Shown: piece after piece, positions 1 to 5,489 of the stretch | Numbering within the stretch: the first letter of the stretch is position 1 | How the letters are laid out: the number at the start of each line of letters is the position of its first letter | DNA from: CALBLZ01 sp041917855 | GTDB taxonomy: Bacteria; Patescibacteriota; UBA1384; CAILIB01 | NCBI GenBank assembly: GCA_041917855.1 | Contig: JAYRWT010000012.1 | Location: forward strand, 1-9,563 | Reading direction: 5' to 3' | Length of the DNA stretch: 9,563 nucleotides | Translations under genes and position numbers: made by a program | The notes under the pieces: generated by a model | Told to the model about the DNA's origin: nothing | Database searches by the model: none | The model's input: the letters and a program-made list of their open reading frames with translations, nothing else

Positions 1-283
1 CAACGATTCCTTTATAGTAAGCTTCTGGGAAAAAGGTCAGTTGCTTCTCTGAGGCTTGTGCAAAATAGCCCAGCATATCAACATCATCTGGAACAAATTG
101 CATGATTGGGTAGGCATCTGCTGCCAGCACCGCATTACGCAATGGCACATACATTGGCTTGGCACATTCAGGCACGTTCACCATTACAACCTCTCCCGGC
201 TGCACTCCCTTACCACTATTCAGGGCAAACTTTATTAAGACATCTGCATACTTTTGTAGAAGTTCTGGTGATGGTGTGTACAT
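1..283 (-). CDS. M29 family aminopeptidase, N-terminal part (runs off left edge)
   Basis: Only the first 94 codons are in the window. The translation begins MYTPSPELLQKYADVLIKFA and continues with a G-x-G-V-Q-P-G-E-V-V segment (about residues 24-33) and an NVPECAKP segment (36-43). This is the usual opening of M29 metallo-aminopeptidases (AmpS, aminopeptidase T), cytoplasmic enzymes that remove N-terminal residues from peptides with a dinuclear metal centre. The metal ligands lie in the C-terminal half of the family and cannot be checked here. The start ATG (283-281) shares one base with the dUTPase stop (TAATG). A purine-rich GGGAAGGG at 295-288 on the minus strand, four bases upstream, can serve as Shine-Dalgarno sequence, so co-transcription and translational coupling are likely. 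Family call is by recognition of the N-terminal pattern. Confidence 0.8.
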   Translation of the reverse strand, partial: MYTPSPELLQKYADVLIKFALNSGKGVQPGEVVMVNVPECAKPMYVPLRNAVLAADAYPIMQFVPDDVDMLGYFAQASEKQLTFFPEAYYKGIV

Positions 284-714
284 TAGACCCTTCCCGTGGT
301 GCCAAAGCCTCCACGTTTTTTATTTCCTAAGCTTTCTACTTCGATAAATTCAACTGCTTCCCTTGGCAAAATTAGTAACTGTGCCAGACGCTCTCCTCTT
401 TCTATGGTAACTACCTGATCCGTAAAGTTGTAGAGCACAAGCGCATACTCGTCTTCATCTACACAAAAATCTTCGTCGAATATACCCATGCTGTTGGCCA
501 GCATCAGCCCACGCTTTGGCAGTGAGCTACGCGCCGCAAGTAGGCCCCAGTGATTTTTTGGTAGTTCAATGGAAACATTGAGCTTAACCAAGGCAACGCT
601 ACGCGGCTGAATAACCACAGATTCCCTAGTTGGCAGATCACACGCAGCCGCACCTGCCGTTTTATAGGCTGGCAACTCAATATCTTTATCTACCCGCTTA
701 ATTTTGACCTGCAT
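283..714 (-). CDS. dut: dUTPase (dUTP diphosphatase), trimeric type
   Basis: Hydrolyses dUTP to dUMP and pyrophosphate, keeping uracil out of DNA and supplying dUMP for thymidylate synthesis. At 143 residues it has the normal length of homotrimeric dUTPases. The five motifs can be placed in order: motif 1 around residues 19-28 (TAGAAACDLP), motif 2 at 61-69 (ARSSLPKRG), motif 3 at 77-89 (GIFDEDFCVDEDE), motif 4 at 106-113 (RGERLAQL) and the glycine-rich motif 5 at 134-141 (RGGFGTTG). Asp80 is the expected catalytic aspartate. In motif 3 the base-stacking Tyr is Phe83, the next conserved Gly is Val85, and three residues are added compared with the human or E. coli type. This resembles the variant with a D-x-D-E-W/Y extension. 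The gene is divergent from the peroxiredoxin and overlaps the downstream aminopeptidase by one base. Confidence 0.9.
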   Translation of the reverse strand: MQVKIKRVDKDIELPAYKTAGAAACDLPTRESVVIQPRSVALVKLNVSIELPKNHWGLLAARSSLPKRGLMLANSMGIFDEDFCVDEDEYALVLYNFTDQVVTIERGERLAQLLILPREAVEFIEVESLGNKKRGGFGTTGRV

Positions 715-748
715 GACTCTAGACTAGCAGAGCGGTGAGGAAAATTCT

Positions 749-757
749 TGGTATAGT
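749..757 (+). promoter_or_regulatory. Candidate extended -10 promoter for the peroxiredoxin gene
   Basis: TG-G-TATAGT matches the extended -10 pattern TGnTATAAT with one mismatch. There is no good -35 hexamer at 16-18 bases upstream. Transcription would start near 764, leaving a leader of only about 15 bases that has no Shine-Dalgarno sequence before the ATG at 779. It lies in the 64-base gap between the divergent dUTPase and peroxiredoxin genes. Confidence 0.4.
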
Positions 758-778
758 TAAGAAAATCTAACACTACCT

Positions 779-1240
779 ATGCTCTCAATCGGCAGCCACA
801 TCCCAAAGTTCAGTGCGCAGAATCAGGACGGTCAAGAAGTAACCCAAGACAATCTGCAGGGCTGGAATATTCTCTATTTTTATCCGCGTGACGAAACCCC
901 AGGCTGCACCGCTCAAGCCTGCTCACTGCGAGATTCTTTTGCTGCCATAGAGGCAAAAGGGGTGACGGTATATGGCATTAGCCCCGACAGCGTAAGGTCA
1001 CACCGTAAGTTTGCAGACCACCACAGTCTCCCGTTCACTCTCTTGGCTGACCCTGAGCACAAAATGATCGAGACCTTTGATCTTTGGGTGGAAAAATCAA
1101 TGTTTGGCAAAAAATACATGGGGGTTGAGCGTAGTACCTACATTATTGCTCCAGACGGCACGGTAGCTGCCGCCTATCCAAAGGTTAACCCTATTGGGCA
1201 CGCAGGCTTTCTTTTAGATGAATTAGCGCGACTACTATGA
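779..1240 (+). CDS. bcp: Thioredoxin-dependent peroxiredoxin, PrxQ/BCP family
   Basis: Reduces hydrogen peroxide and organic hydroperoxides in the cytoplasm using thiols, normally regenerated by thioredoxin. The 153-residue protein is full length for the family. The active site PGCTAQAC (41-48) contains peroxidatic Cys43 with Thr40 and Pro36 in the usual places, and Cys48 five residues later is the resolving cysteine typical of PrxQ. The conserved active-site Arg is Arg118 in the segment VERSTYII. The C-terminal IGHAGFLLDELARLL helix is typical. The start at 779 puts the usual short G-x-x-I-P-x-F lead before the first strand; no Shine-Dalgarno is visible. The stop TGA (1238-1240) overlaps the ATG of a possible small ORF. 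TGA acting as a stop here also indicates the standard bacterial code. Confidence 0.95.
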   Translation: MLSIGSHIPKFSAQNQDGQEVTQDNLQGWNILYFYPRDETPGCTAQACSLRDSFAAIEAKGVTVYGISPDSVRSHRKFADHHSLPFTLLADPEHKMIETFDLWVEKSMFGKKYMGVERSTYIIAPDGTVAAAYPKVNPIGHAGFLLDELARLL

Positions 1241-1317
1241 GCCTAGAAGAACCCCTGCATATTGCTATTTTGGGGGTTTGGAGTATAGTAATTGCGTCTG
1301 TAGGTTTCCTGTTCTAG
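1237..1317 (+). CDS. Possible 26-residue single-span membrane peptide overlapping the bcp stop
   Basis: The ATG overlaps the peroxiredoxin stop as ATGA, the classic arrangement for translational coupling, and the frame runs 26 codons to TAG. The peptide starts MSLEEPL and residues 8-26 are uncharged and hydrophobic (HIAILGVWSIVIASVGFLF), long enough to span a membrane once. There is no independent Shine-Dalgarno, so translation would depend on ribosomes ending at bcp. I recognise no family. Two competing readings of the same bases exist: a long inverted repeat at its ends (1240-1248 with 1312-1320) and a promoter-like pair at 1262-1289 for the next gene. A hydrophobic frame this short can arise by chance. 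Confidence 0.35.
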   Translation: MSLEEPLHIAILGVWSIVIASVGFLF

Positions 1318-1320
1318 GTT
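1240..1320 (+). repeat. Long-range inverted repeat with nested stem after bcp
   Basis: AGCCTAGAA at 1240-1248 can pair with TTCTAGGTT at 1312-1320 (nine pairs, one G-T). Inside it GAACCCC (1249-1255) can pair with GGGGTTT (1273-1279), closing a 17-base loop. No T-run follows either stem, so this is not a convincing terminator. It could be a structured RNA element between the peroxiredoxin and RRM genes, or a coincidence within a short coding frame. Confidence 0.35.
1262..1289 (+). promoter_or_regulatory. Candidate sigma-70-type promoter for the RRM gene
   Basis: TTGCTA (1262-1267) and TATAGT (1284-1289) are separated by 16 bases and match TTGACA and TATAAT at four and five positions. Initiation near 1296 would give the RRM gene a leader of about 95 bases. 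The element sits inside the candidate small ORF, so both cannot easily be under selection at once. Confidence 0.35.
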
Positions 1321-1341
1321 ACTGCCACTCTGGCAACTTGG

Positions 1342-1362
1342 GTACGGTGAAGGTCGCCCTAC
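1342..1362 (+). promoter_or_regulatory. Leader hairpin upstream of the RRM gene
   Basis: GTAC-GGTG (1342-1349) pairs with CGCC-CTAC (1355-1362): G-C, T-A, A-T, a C-C mismatch, then G-C, G-C, T-G and G-C around the loop AAGGT. An AT-rich stretch (1367-1382) and the RRM start codon at 1391 follow. It may shape translation or stability of the mRNA; no known riboswitch class is recognised. Confidence 0.3.
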
Positions 1363-1390
1363 GTGATACATAGTTAATTTTTCCTCTCAC

Positions 1391-1969
1391 ATGGCTCACA
1401 AGCTCTACGTAGGCAACCTTTCTTGGGGTACAACAGAGGCTTCTCTCTCAGAAGCTTTTGCCCAAGCTGGTACCGTTGTTTCTGCGTCGATCCCTTTGAC
1501 CTCTATGGGTAAGTCCCGTGGCTTCGGCTTCGTGGAAATGGAATCTGCTGAAGAAGCAGAGGCCGCTATCCAGATGTGGAACGGTAAAGAACTTGACGGT
1601 CGCGAACTGCGCGTAAACGAAGCTGGTCAAGCACCAGCAGGCGGCACAGTGAACAACGCCAAGCTTTTTGTCGGCAGCCTTGCATGGTCTACTACTGAAG
1701 ATGGTCTTCGTGACGCATTTTCACAGGCCGGCACGGTTGTATCCGCTGCTATCCCGCTCAACGAGCAGGGTAAGTCTCGCGGTATTGGGTTCGTCCAGAT
1801 GGGTTCAGAAGAAGAAGCACAAGCTGCTATCGAAATGTGGAACGGCAAAGAACTCGACGGGCGTTCGCTCGTTGTGAACGTTGCTCGCCCACCAATGAAG
1901 CGTGAACGTCGCGACCGTGAAGACGGTGGCTACTCACGTGGCGGCTACGATCGTCACTCTTCTTACTAG
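1391..1969 (+). CDS. Tandem two-RRM RNA-binding protein
   Basis: Two RNA recognition motifs are joined in one 192-residue protein. RRM1 covers about residues 5-79, with RNP2 LYVGNL (5-10) and RNP1 RGFGFVEM (43-50). RRM2 covers about 92-167, with RNP2 LFVGSL (92-97) and RNP1 RGIGFVQM (130-137). The two domains are about two-thirds identical by eye, so they come from an internal duplication. In RRM2 the RNP1 position-3 aromatic is Ile132, while Phe93 and Phe134 are kept, so RNA stacking may be weaker there. The C-terminal tail (168-192) is rich in Arg, Gly and Tyr, as in glycine-rich RNA-binding proteins. Bacterial RRM proteins usually have one domain and about 80-110 residues; cyanobacterial Rbp proteins are cold-induced RNA binders. 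The role here is inferred to be RNA binding or chaperoning. There is no Shine-Dalgarno before the ATG. A strong terminator follows directly. Confidence 0.92.
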   Translation: MAHKLYVGNLSWGTTEASLSEAFAQAGTVVSASIPLTSMGKSRGFGFVEMESAEEAEAAIQMWNGKELDGRELRVNEAGQAPAGGTVNNAKLFVGSLAWSTTEDGLRDAFSQAGTVVSAAIPLNEQGKSRGIGFVQMGSEEEAQAAIEMWNGKELDGRSLVVNVARPPMKRERRDREDGGYSRGGYDRHSSY

Positions 1970-1982
1970 TTCTCTCTAAAGA

Positions 1983-2018
1983 ACAAACAAGGGCTCCCGC
2001 AAGGGAGCTTTTGTTTGT
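1983..2018 (+). terminator. Strong intrinsic terminator after the RRM gene
   Basis: A fully paired 16-base-pair stem (1983-1998 with 2003-2018, two G-T pairs) closes on a GCAA tetraloop at 1999-2002. The GC-rich top (GCTCCC/GGGAGC) is flanked by an A-rich left arm and a T-rich right arm (TTTTGTTTGT), the usual shape of a Rho-independent terminator. It begins 14 bases after the RRM stop. Confidence 0.92.
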
Positions 2019-2043
2019 ATACAAGTCACTTTTTTGATATAGT
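2015..2043 (+). promoter_or_regulatory. Promoter for the 109-residue hypothetical gene
   Basis: TTGTAT (2015-2020) and TATAGT (2038-2043) are separated by exactly 17 bases and match the sigma-70 consensus at four and five positions. Initiation would be near 2050, giving a leader of about 29 bases. The -35 element shares its first four bases with the right arm of the preceding terminator, a very tight packing. Confidence 0.55.
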
Positions 2044-2049
2044 GCGCTG

Positions 2050-2064
2050 GTCTCAACTAGAGAC
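2050..2064 (+). promoter_or_regulatory. Small hairpin at the predicted 5' end of the transcript
   Basis: GTCTC (2050-2054) pairs perfectly with GAGAC (2060-2064) around the loop AACTA. It would sit at the first bases of the mRNA from the promoter at 2015-2043, a position where hairpins protect transcripts from 5' decay. It could equally be a DNA operator palindrome. Confidence 0.35.
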
Positions 2065-2078
2065 ATTTTGAAGCATAA

Positions 2079-2408
2079 ATGGCAAAAAAGTTACTAAAAG
2101 GAGTCGTGGTCGCTGGACCATATTTTAAAACAAGCGAGGAGGCAAATGCTTGGGCGGCTGATCTAAAAGCAGGAGACCGCTTTATTCCAATTGACGCATA
2201 TAATGCAAGCTACACCCTCCTACCTGGTCAAATAGACGCAGAACACGCAGGTTGGATACCGAAAACGGAAGTCGAGGTGGTGACCAAACACCACCAGATC
2301 ATCAATACAAACTATCTAGACGGATTTCACTCTGCGATTCTCTTCCTGGATATCGAAGCCGAAGTCGAAAACGAGCCCACCGAAGAATCTACCACCGAAC
2401 CGGAGTAA
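2079..2408 (+). CDS. Conserved-looking hypothetical protein, 109 residues
   Basis: I do not recognise the family. The protein has no signal peptide, no membrane segment and no cysteine. Residues 7-32 (KGVVVAGPYFKTSEEANAWA and onward to LKAG) form a strand-turn-helix pattern reminiscent of the beta-alpha opening of SPOR domains, but the rest does not clearly follow that fold, so this is only a hint. The middle has several short strands (GWIPKTEVEVV, ILFLDIEAEV). The C-terminus from about residue 92 is a disordered acidic tail rich in Glu and Thr. The ATG at 2079 agrees with the promoter and hairpin just upstream; only a weak purine stretch (GAAG, 2070-2073) precedes it. The gene is a transcription unit of its own, bounded by terminators on both sides. 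A real gene is very likely; the function is unknown. Confidence 0.8.
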   Translation: MAKKLLKGVVVAGPYFKTSEEANAWAADLKAGDRFIPIDAYNASYTLLPGQIDAEHAGWIPKTEVEVVTKHHQIINTNYLDGFHSAILFLDIEAEVENEPTEESTTEPE

Positions 2409-2424
2409 CACCGGGTCACAACAA

Positions 2425-2455
2425 AAGAGCCTGTTCCCAACTGGAGCAGGCTCTT
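2425..2455. terminator. Bidirectional intrinsic terminator between convergent genes
   Basis: A 13-base-pair stem (AAGAGCCTGTTCC at 2425-2437 with GGAGCAGGCTCTT at 2443-2455, one G-T pair) closes on the loop CAACT. Read on the minus strand it is followed by TTTTGTTGTG, so it best terminates the pyrophosphatase transcript. On the plus strand it also ends the 109-residue gene, followed by a weaker TTAACTTAT. Confidence 0.88.
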
Positions 2456-2473
2456 AACTTATACGTATGAACC

Positions 2474-2998
2474 CTAGTGCCCTTCTGTTTTGTATGCAGC
2501 AATCCCCTCTTCAATCATCTTATGGGCTTCAGTGGCACCATGGAAATCACCTACGCTGACCTCTTTATTCTCAAGGTCTTTGTATACCTCAAAAAAGTGC
2601 TTGAGAGCCTTTAAGGCATGAGGCTCAAGGTCCGCAATATCTTTTTTGTCTTTAAAGTATGGATCCTTGCAGGCCACGGCAATAATCTTGGTATCTACGC
2701 CAGCGTCATCGGTCATATCTAGAGCGCCAACCACACGAGCCTTCACAATAGTTCCGGTAGTGAGGGGCTGCTGGGCATACACCAGAATATCTAGGTGATC
2801 ACCATCACCGGAGCGGGTTTCTGGAGCAAAGCCATAGTTGGTTGGGTAGAACATTGGTGAGTAGAGCAGACGATCAAAGACGATGGCGTCTAGCTCTTCA
2901 TCGTACTCATACTTTACGCTTGAGCCGGCAGGAATTTCGATTACTACATTAATCTCTTCTGGAGCCTTACTACCGAGGGGAATATGTGCGTAGGACAT
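2474..2998 (-). CDS. ppa: Inorganic pyrophosphatase, family I
   Basis: Hydrolyses cytoplasmic pyrophosphate to phosphate with Mg2+, pulling nucleic acid and aminoacyl-tRNA synthesis forward. The 174 residues align with E. coli Ppa with almost the same numbering. Visible active-site residues are Glu21, Lys29, Glu31, Arg43, Tyr55, Asp65, Asp67, Asp70, Asp97, Asp102, Lys104, and Tyr139-Lys140 in the HFFEVYKDLE segment. The metal-binding signature reads DGDHLD (65-70), with His68 where proline is usual; all three aspartates are kept. The gene lies 44 bases downstream of the P-type ATPase on the same strand and may share its transcript; I see no clear promoter in the gap. Only a weak GAAG precedes the ATG. 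The terminator at 2425-2455 follows. Confidence 0.95.
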   Translation of the reverse strand: MSYAHIPLGSKAPEEINVVIEIPAGSSVKYEYDEELDAIVFDRLLYSPMFYPTNYGFAPETRSGDGDHLDILVYAQQPLTTGTIVKARVVGALDMTDDAGVDTKIIAVACKDPYFKDKKDIADLEPHALKALKHFFEVYKDLENKEVSVGDFHGATEAHKMIEEGIAAYKTEGH

Positions 2999-3042
2999 AG
3001 CTTGGGTTACTTCAATTTTGCAGACCTACTGTACCAGAAAAT

Positions 3043-5424
3043 TTAAGGAGCTACACCCCGTAGAGCCGCTGCATCTTCTGAATTGGTGTGAAGGAGCTCT
3101 TGTCGCACCACCTTTTCCCAGTAGCGCGCAAACATATTTTGCAACATACCAAGCAGCAGAATAAGCGCAGCAGTTACCGCAAGCTCTGGCCAATCCGGAA
3201 AACCGAGCTGGAAAAAGTTACGGAGCACTGGGACAGTTAGGCAGAAAATTAGAATGATCGATCCAGTCGCCAGGTACACTTTCCGCCAAAAGAACTGCTG
3301 TTCTGTTTCGATTGCACCAAGGGCACGTGGAATAGTAATAAATGTAAGTAAGCCGAGTATATACATGGTTGCAACCACCGCTGTTTCATGGGCACCAAGG
3401 TAGTGTAAGAACAGCATGGCCATACCTGTTAACGCCCCATTGCAGACAGCAAAGCGCAGTACTCGCTTAAAGAAGGTTTTTGGATCGCGACGGCCAAAAC
3501 TTTCGGCCGGTGCGAGTGACCAGATTATCGTTGGGATGCCTACCACCGCGAGGTTAATCAGAATTAGGTGGCGGGCCGTTAACGGAAAAGCCATACCGAG
3601 CGCAAGCACACCCATCAAAAGCATTATGTTGGCAACAATGCGGTTAAAGAATACCGCCGCAACCATCTCTATACCCAGAATAATTTGGTTACCGAGTCTC
3701 ACACCTACAGGAAAACTGCGGAATGTATTGCTCAACAAAACCACATCGGCGAGTGAGCGTGTAGCCGGACTACTATCGAATACGGTTACCCCTAAATCTG
3801 AGCGCTTAATAGCGAGTGCGTCATTAACGCCATCGCCCACCATACCTGTAAATCCAGATTGCCGCAGCGCAGTAATGATGGCTTCTTTTTGCTCAGGCAG
3901 AACACGAGCAAAAATTGTAGTAGCTGGCACCAAGGTCTTCCACTCTTGGGGCGTAAGCTGCTCTAACTGCTCACCAGTTAATATGCGGTCGTAGTTGCGA
4001 ATCCCCACCTTGTGTGCAATGTAGCTAACCGTTGCAGCACTATCGCCGGAGATAACCTTGAGGTCTATACCGTTTGCTTGCAAGTAAAACAGGGTGTCAG
4101 TAATGCCGGGACGCAGTGCATTACTCACTAGTAGTAGTGCAAGTGCATGGGGTTGAGCTTCTTCATTTTTTCGCTGCGCACAAAGCACAACACGTGCACC
4201 CTTGGTTGCAAATTCCGTGGCAAGATCTAAAACCTTATCGCGTTCGTACCTGGGCAGTGAACCAATGAGCACCTCTGGCGCCCCAAGTAAAAAGGTAATC
4301 CTGTCCCTGCCGTTAGCTAGTCGATACTGCACAGAACTTTGCTTGGCCTTAGAAGTAAAGGGCTCGTGGTGGATAACCTTGATCTGACGTTTGTGTACTT
4401 CTTCTGGAATACGTGCCACAAGCGCCCTGAGGGTTAGGAGATTTTCTAGAGAATCCCCCTCTGCAATTGCTAGGGCAGCTAAGCCCTGATGCACATCGTT
4501 AAGCGTTGCGCGTTCGTGCAGAAGCTCAATGCGATCCAACTCTGGAGTAGAATCGGTGATGGTACCAGTTTTATCCATCGCTAGAATGTCCAAACGACCA
4601 AAAGCTTCAATTGCCCCTAAGCGCCGCACTAGTACCCCCTGCTTGCTCATACGAATAGAGCCATAGCTAAACAGTAGAGTTGCAGCCAGCACCAGCCCCT
4701 CGGGCACCAAACTAATTGAGCCGGCAACGATGGTGCGTAGTATATCAAGCAGATTAGTATCATTTTTGCTGCCAACCAGGTAAATGAGAGCTCCCGTAAC
4801 CAGTGCTACGAGTGTTAGCCAGCGGATGGTGGTGTTAAGGCTTGCCTGGAGTGGTGTAAGGCGGCTATCAAACCAACGCAGTTTTTTTGTAATCATAGCT
4901 GAGCGAGTCTGCTCCCCCACTGCGGTAAGGGTAAGCAGCCCAGTGCCAGCTGTCACAAAGCTGCCAGCCCAAAGCTGATCTCCAACTTGCTTTTGTACAG
5001 CTTCAGACTCACCCGTAAGCAGCGCTTCGTTAACCGTTACGCCGTTTCCGCCCTCCGGTAGTAGTTGACCATCTGCCTGCAGCTGATCACCCTGCTTAAG
5101 GTAAATAGTATCGCCAACCACGAGGAGTAGTGGGCTGACCGTTTCCGTCTCACCCGACTGTAGACGGCGTTTCACAGGAACAAGTGTGACAATACTCAGC
5201 TTATCCAAGGACCACTTTGCCCGCATTTCCTGCACAATGGCTATTAAGGTGTTAATCGTGATCACGCTAAGCAAGAACAGCGCGTCAACGTCTTCCCCTA
5301 GCCAAAAAAGGGCTCCTGCAAGGGTTACGATAATAAGCACCGATGGCGAAACTATCGCTCGGACTACAATTGAAAGGTAAGCGAGTACACTCTGCATACA
5401 TGTATGATACCTGGTAAATCCCAT
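3043..5424 (-). CDS. P-type cation-transporting ATPase, CtpE-like
   Basis: A membrane pump that couples ATP hydrolysis to cation transport. Numbering below is for the longest frame (820 residues from TTG at 5505). Hallmarks are the actuator LTGES (163-167), M4 SLVPEGL (265-271), the phosphorylation motif DKTGTIT (Asp311), LGAPE (407-411), ISGDS (485-489) and VGDGVND (556-562). The M6 motif reads GIPTI (656-660). PEGL together with GIP fits the CtpE branch near P2A calcium pumps; mycobacterial CtpE is linked to calcium uptake, so calcium is a guess. The lysine usual before GAPE is Leu407. Roughly eight to ten hydrophobic spans are visible. The TTG at 5505 would run into the divergent gene; ATG 5424 (793 residues) or ATG 5397 (784 residues, MQSVLAYLSIVV) is more likely. 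Either way the usual cytoplasmic N-terminal segment (GLT-x-x-E type) is missing. Confidence 0.88.
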   Translation of the reverse strand: MGFTRYHTCMQSVLAYLSIVVRAIVSPSVLIIVTLAGALFWLGEDVDALFLLSVITINTLIAIVQEMRAKWSLDKLSIVTLVPVKRRLQSGETETVSPLLLVVGDTIYLKQGDQLQADGQLLPEGGNGVTVNEALLTGESEAVQKQVGDQLWAGSFVTAGTGLLTLTAVGEQTRSAMITKKLRWFDSRLTPLQASLNTTIRWLTLVALVTGALIYLVGSKNDTNLLDILRTIVAGSISLVPEGLVLAATLLFSYGSIRMSKQGVLVRRLGAIEAFGRLDILAMDKTGTITDSTPELDRIELLHERATLNDVHQGLAALAIAEGDSLENLLTLRALVARIPEEVHKRQIKVIHHEPFTSKAKQSSVQYRLANGRDRITFLLGAPEVLIGSLPRYERDKVLDLATEFATKGARVVLCAQRKNEEAQPHALALLLVSNALRPGITDTLFYLQANGIDLKVISGDSAATVSYIAHKVGIRNYDRILTGEQLEQLTPQEWKTLVPATTIFARVLPEQKEAIITALRQSGFTGMVGDGVNDALAIKRSDLGVTVFDSSPATRSLADVVLLSNTFRSFPVGVRLGNQIILGIEMVAAVFFNRIVANIMLLMGVLALGMAFPLTARHLILINLAVVGIPTIIWSLAPAESFGRRDPKTFFKRVLRFAVCNGALTGMAMLFLHYLGAHETAVVATMYILGLLTFITIPRALGAIETEQQFFWRKVYLATGSIILIFCLTVPVLRNFFQLGFPDWPELAVTAALILLLGMLQNMFARYWEKVVRQELLHTNSEDAAALRGVAP
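5395..5406. repeat. 12-base perfect palindrome at the ATPase start
   Basis: CATACATGTATG is its own reverse complement. It overlaps the internal ATG at 5397 of the ATPase and lies in or just downstream of the region shared with the divergent yqjD-like gene. It could be an operator, but it is unspaced and may be chance. Confidence 0.2.
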
Positions 5425-5474
5425 AGCCAGAAGTGATGAGTTCTGATAGTATGCAAGCAACGATATACCTAATG

Positions 5475-5485
5475 AAGGAAAGGGG
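5475..5485 (+). promoter_or_regulatory. Shine-Dalgarno region of the yqjD-like gene
   Basis: AAGGAAAGGGG lies 4 to 14 bases before the ATG at 5490 and is the best ribosome binding site in the window. It decides the start: earlier in-frame GTG (5433) and ATG (5472) codons have no such site, and starting at 5490 gives the usual short soluble lead. A weak promoter-like pair, TTCTGA (5441) and TATACC (5464) with 17-base spacing, lies just upstream. Confidence 0.6.
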
Positions 5486-5489
5486 TCAT

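Noticed and set aside
56..347. Plus-strand frames at the left edge
   Set aside because: The minus strand there reads as a clear M29 aminopeptidase start, so the plus frames are its shadows.
1238..1240. Recoding of TGA as a sense codon, as in Gracilibacteria
   Set aside because: The TGA ends the peroxiredoxin at the expected family length, and read-through would meet TAG two codons later. No gene in the window has an in-frame TGA.
1250..1280. Intrinsic terminator directly after bcp
   Set aside because: The AACCCC/GGGGTT stem has a 17-base loop and is followed by TGGAG rather than a T-run.
1627..1848. Minus-strand frames across the RRM gene
   Set aside because: They are shadows of a highly repetitive coding sequence and lie opposite conserved RNP motifs.
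1391..1969. Two separate RRM genes or a frameshifted pair
   Set aside because: One continuous frame links both domains through a short Ala/Gly linker with no stop or shift.
3416..3994. Open plus-strand frame of 192 codons opposite the P-type ATPase
   Set aside because: It is antisense to the conserved C-terminal half of the ATPase, has a composition typical of a shadow frame, no family resemblance and no ribosome binding site.
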